In this document: positions 4,783-6,793 of the stretch, piece by piece
Position numbering within the stretch: position 1 is the stretch's first letter
How the letters are laid out: every line of letters starts with the position of its first letter
From: Bryobacterales bacterium
GTDB taxonomy: Bacteria; Acidobacteriota; Terriglobia; Bryobacterales; Bryobacteraceae
Direction of reading: 5' to 3'
NCBI GenBank assembly: GCA_003487005.1
Contig: DNFG01000240.1
Span: 1 to 6,793, forward strand
Length of the DNA stretch: 6,793 bases
Notes under the pieces: model-generated
What the model saw: only the letters and a program-made list of their open reading frames with translations
What the model was told of the DNA's origin: nothing
Databases searched by the model: none
Made by a program: the position numbers and the translations under genes

Positions 4783-6793
4783 ATGCGATTCTTGTGGGAG
4801 GACATCAGGTTCGGCCTCAGGATGCTGGGCCGGCGGCGGGGACTGACCGGGCTGGCGATCCTGACGCTGGCGCTCGGGGTGGGGCTGAACACGGCCATCT
4901 TCAGTGTCGTGGCCGGGTATTTCTGGGCTCCGCTCCCGTACGGAGACGCGGAGAACCTGGTGTCGCTGGCCCAGACGAATCCGGGGCTGGGGATTGGCGA
5001 GTCGCGGATTTCACTGTCCGACCGGCAGGACTGGGGCGCGGCCAGCAGCCTCGATTCGATCGTGGCGTTCCGTCCCCGAATGGCCTCATTGAGCGGGCCG
5101 GGCGCTCCACTGAGCGTCGAGACGGTCGCCTCGGGGCCGGAACTGTTTGAGGTGCTGCGGACGCCGGCGGCGCTGGGCCGGACCTTCAACCACGCCGAGC
5201 GAGGGGCCGGAACGCATCGCGTGGCGGTGATCACCGATGGCCTCTGGCGGGCGCAGTTTGGGGCGGATTCAAGGGCGGTTGGCCGCGATTTCCGGCTGGA
5301 TGGGCGGAATTACACGCTGATTGGCGTCCTGCCACCGGGCTTCCATTTCCTCTACCGGCCGTCGCAGGTCTTCATCCCGCTCGACATTTCGCCGGAAGCG
5401 GCTTCGCGGCGCGACGCGAGGAACCTGCGGGCGCTCGCGCGCCTCGCACCCGGGGTGACCGCGCGGCAGGCTGCCCAGGAACTGGCGGCGCTCTCCGCTC
5501 GACTCGATCAGCGGTATCCGGCCACCAACCGCGGCTGGAAGGCCGATGTGCGTCCGGCGGCTCACCTGTTCCTGCCGCGAAATGCCCGGACGGCGCTGAC
5601 GGCCATGTACTTTGGCGTCACCTTTGTCCTGCTGATCGCGTGCGTCAATCTCGCCAGTCTGTTGCTGTCGCGGGGGACCATGCGCGGGAGAGAACTGGCG
5701 ATCCGGGCGGCGCTCGGGGCTCGCGAGGGCGCGCTGACGCGGTTGCTGCTCACTGAAAGCGCGTTGCTCGGCCTGGCGGGAGGCGCGGCTGGGATAGCAC
5801 TGGCCTGGGTGGCGTTGCCGCTGTTGCGCCCGATGGCGCCGGCGGGTCTGGGTCAGGTCGAGAATCTGGTCCTGGACCTCCGGGGACTGGCTTACGGACT
5901 CGTTCTTTCGCTTGGAAGCGGCCTGCTGGCGGGGTGGATTCCGGCGTTCGCGATGACGCGGGGGGAGTTGGGCCGGGCGCTCCGTGGCTCCGGGCGGGGA
6001 TCGACGGCGGGGGGTCGCGGGACACTGACCGGCCTGGTGGTGGCCGAAGTAGTGCTTTCCGTGGTTCTGCTGGCGGCGAGCGGGTTGATGGTGAAGAGCG
6101 TGTCCGGGCAACTGACGGCCGACGCCGGATTTGACCGGACGGGGCTGATGACGGCGAAGGTGTCGCTGCCGGAACCGGTTTACCGGGAACCCCGGCAGGT
6201 GGCGGACTTCTACCGGAGAGTGCTGGCCGAAATCCGGCGGGACCCGCGGGTGCGGGCGGCGGCGGCGGCCCAGACACTTCCGCTGGCAGGGGGGGATCAA
6301 TGGTCGAGGGTCACGGTGGAATCCAGTCGCGCCCGCGATGCCCGGGACGAGAATCTGGCGGGGTGGATGGTGGTGTCGGACGGGTATTTCGACACGCTGG
6401 GCATTCCAATTCTTAGCGGAAGGGGCTTCACGGAATGGGACACGCCGGACTCTCCGCCAGTGGTGATCGTGAACCAGACAATGGCGCGTCAATACTGGCC
6501 CGGGGCCGCGGACCCGCTGGGACAACGGCTCAAGGCGGGCGGGGACGATGCCGGACCCTGGGCGACGGTGATCGGCGTGGCGCGGGATGTGCGTCATCTG
6601 GGAGCCCTTGAGCCGGCGCGCCCGGAGGTTTATGTCCCGCATGCGCAGGCGCCGGGCCGGGCGATGACGCTGGTGGCACGAGGGGGCGGACTCGCGCAGG
6701 CCATGCGCGAGGCGGTCTGGCGGGTGGATCGCGAACAGCCGTTGTACGAGGTGGAGAGCGTGGAGGCATTGATCGAGCGGGGGGCGGCCGGGC
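4783..6793 (+). CDS. ADOP-type duplicated MacB/FtsX permease, cut by the window end
   Basis: The frame is open for 670 codons and runs off the window; family members usually have about 800-900 residues, so the last permease segments are missing. It is an inner-membrane protein of the MacB/FtsX type, in which two copies of a four-helix unit with large periplasmic domains are fused. Visible parts in order: a cytoplasmic start (MRFLWEDIRFGLRML), membrane helix 1 (about 22-45, with LTLALGVGLNTAIFSVV), periplasmic MacB_PCD domain 1 (about 50-265), membrane helices 2-4 (about 275-297, 327-348, 368-389; FtsX-like), helix 5 (about 415-437, VVAEVVLSVVLLAASGLM), and periplasmic domain 2 (from about 440, with ADAGFDRTGLM and VSDGYFDTLGIPILSGRGF). 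This matches acidobacterial duplicated orphan permeases, which lack a fused or adjacent ATPase. The transported substrate is unknown. ATG 4783 follows GGAGGT. There is no PadR-type regulator, often found beside such genes, within the window. The gene lies 82 bp after the phosphoesterase. Confidence 0.93.
   Translation, partial: MRFLWEDIRFGLRMLGRRRGLTGLAILTLALGVGLNTAIFSVVAGYFWAPLPYGDAENLVSLAQTNPGLGIGESRISLSDRQDWGAASSLDSIVAFRPRMASLSGPGAPLSVETVASGPELFEVLRTPAALGRTFNHAERGAGTHRVAVITDGLWRAQFGADSRAVGRDFRLDGRNYTLIGVLPPGFHFLYRPSQVFIPLDISPEAASRRDARNLRALARLAPGVTARQAAQELAALSARLDQRYPATNRGWKADVRPAAHLFLPRNARTALTAMYFGVTFVLLIACVNLASLLLSRGTMRGRELAIRAALGAREGALTRLLLTESALLGLAGGAAGIALAWVALPLLRPMAPAGLGQVENLVLDLRGLAYGLVLSLGSGLLAGWIPAFAMTRGELGRALRGSGRGSTAGGRGTLTGLVVAEVVLSVVLLAASGLMVKSVSGQLTADAGFDRTGLMTAKVSLPEPVYREPRQVADFYRRVLAEIRRDPRVRAAAAAQTLPLAGGDQWSRVTVESSRARDARDENLAGWMVVSDGYFDTLGIPILSGRGFTEWDTPDSPPVVIVNQTMARQYWPGAADPLGQRLKAGGDDAGPWATVIGVARDVRHLGALEPARPEVYVPHAQAPGRAMTLVARGGGLAQAMREAVWRVDREQPLYEVESVEALIERGAAG

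Noticed and set aside
6250..6270. Run of GCG codons giving a short alanine tract in the permease
   Set aside because: It is a short Ala run in a helical stretch of a GC-rich gene, with no sign of a functional repeat.
5269..6642. Long open frame (457 codons) on the minus strand inside the permease gene
   Set aside because: Its product is dominated by Arg, Pro, Gln and His with no domain pattern, and it lies antisense to a clearly conserved permease. It is a typical GC-rich shadow.

Overview
The window is a GC-rich (roughly 65% G+C by eye) stretch of bacterial chromosome with five protein genes. The last of them is a large permease with a duplicated MacB-type layout and no ATPase of its own in the window. 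This is the architecture known as the acidobacterial duplicated orphan permease (ADOP) family, which is abundant in Acidobacteria, especially the Solibacter/Bryobacter group. Together with the base composition and the exported hydrolases, it suggests an acidobacterium. That assignment is inference from gene content only.

Layout from left to right. (1) A minus-strand gene at 65-529 encodes a small all-helical protein resembling the N-terminal sensor domain of RsbRD-type stress regulators. It has an excellent ribosome binding site and a possible sigma-70-type promoter. (2) Diverging from it, a plus-strand gene ending at 1418 encodes a two-part GNAT N-acetyltransferase; its start is uncertain, with GTG 645 preferred. 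(3) Converging on it with only 4 bp between stop codons, a minus-strand gene at 1423-3324 encodes an exported CocE/NonD-type serine hydrolase with a complete Ser-Asp-His triad. (4) A 110-bp divergent intergenic region follows, carrying a perfect 10-bp GC stem flanked by a 9-bp direct repeat. (5) A plus-strand gene at 3435-4700 encodes an exported metallophosphoesterase of the purple-acid-phosphatase-like type, which lacks the family's tyrosine ligand. (6) After an 82-bp gap comes the ADOP permease at 4783, still open when the window ends at 6793.

The CocE-type hydrolase and the phosphoesterase share one intergenic control region and both look exported, so they may serve extracytoplasmic nutrient scavenging (ester or amide bonds, and phosphate esters). 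The permease lies on the same strand as the phosphoesterase and could be read through from it, although it has its own strong ribosome binding site. The left-hand pair (sensor-like protein and acetyltransferase) looks like a separate unit.

I saw no RNA genes, CRISPR arrays, insertion sequences, integrases or phage genes. I do not see a clearly new multi-gene system. The best leads are the intergenic hairpin with its direct repeats, the substituted metal-site residue in the phosphoesterase, its odd hairpin-encoded tail, and the low-GC patch inside the hydrolase gene.
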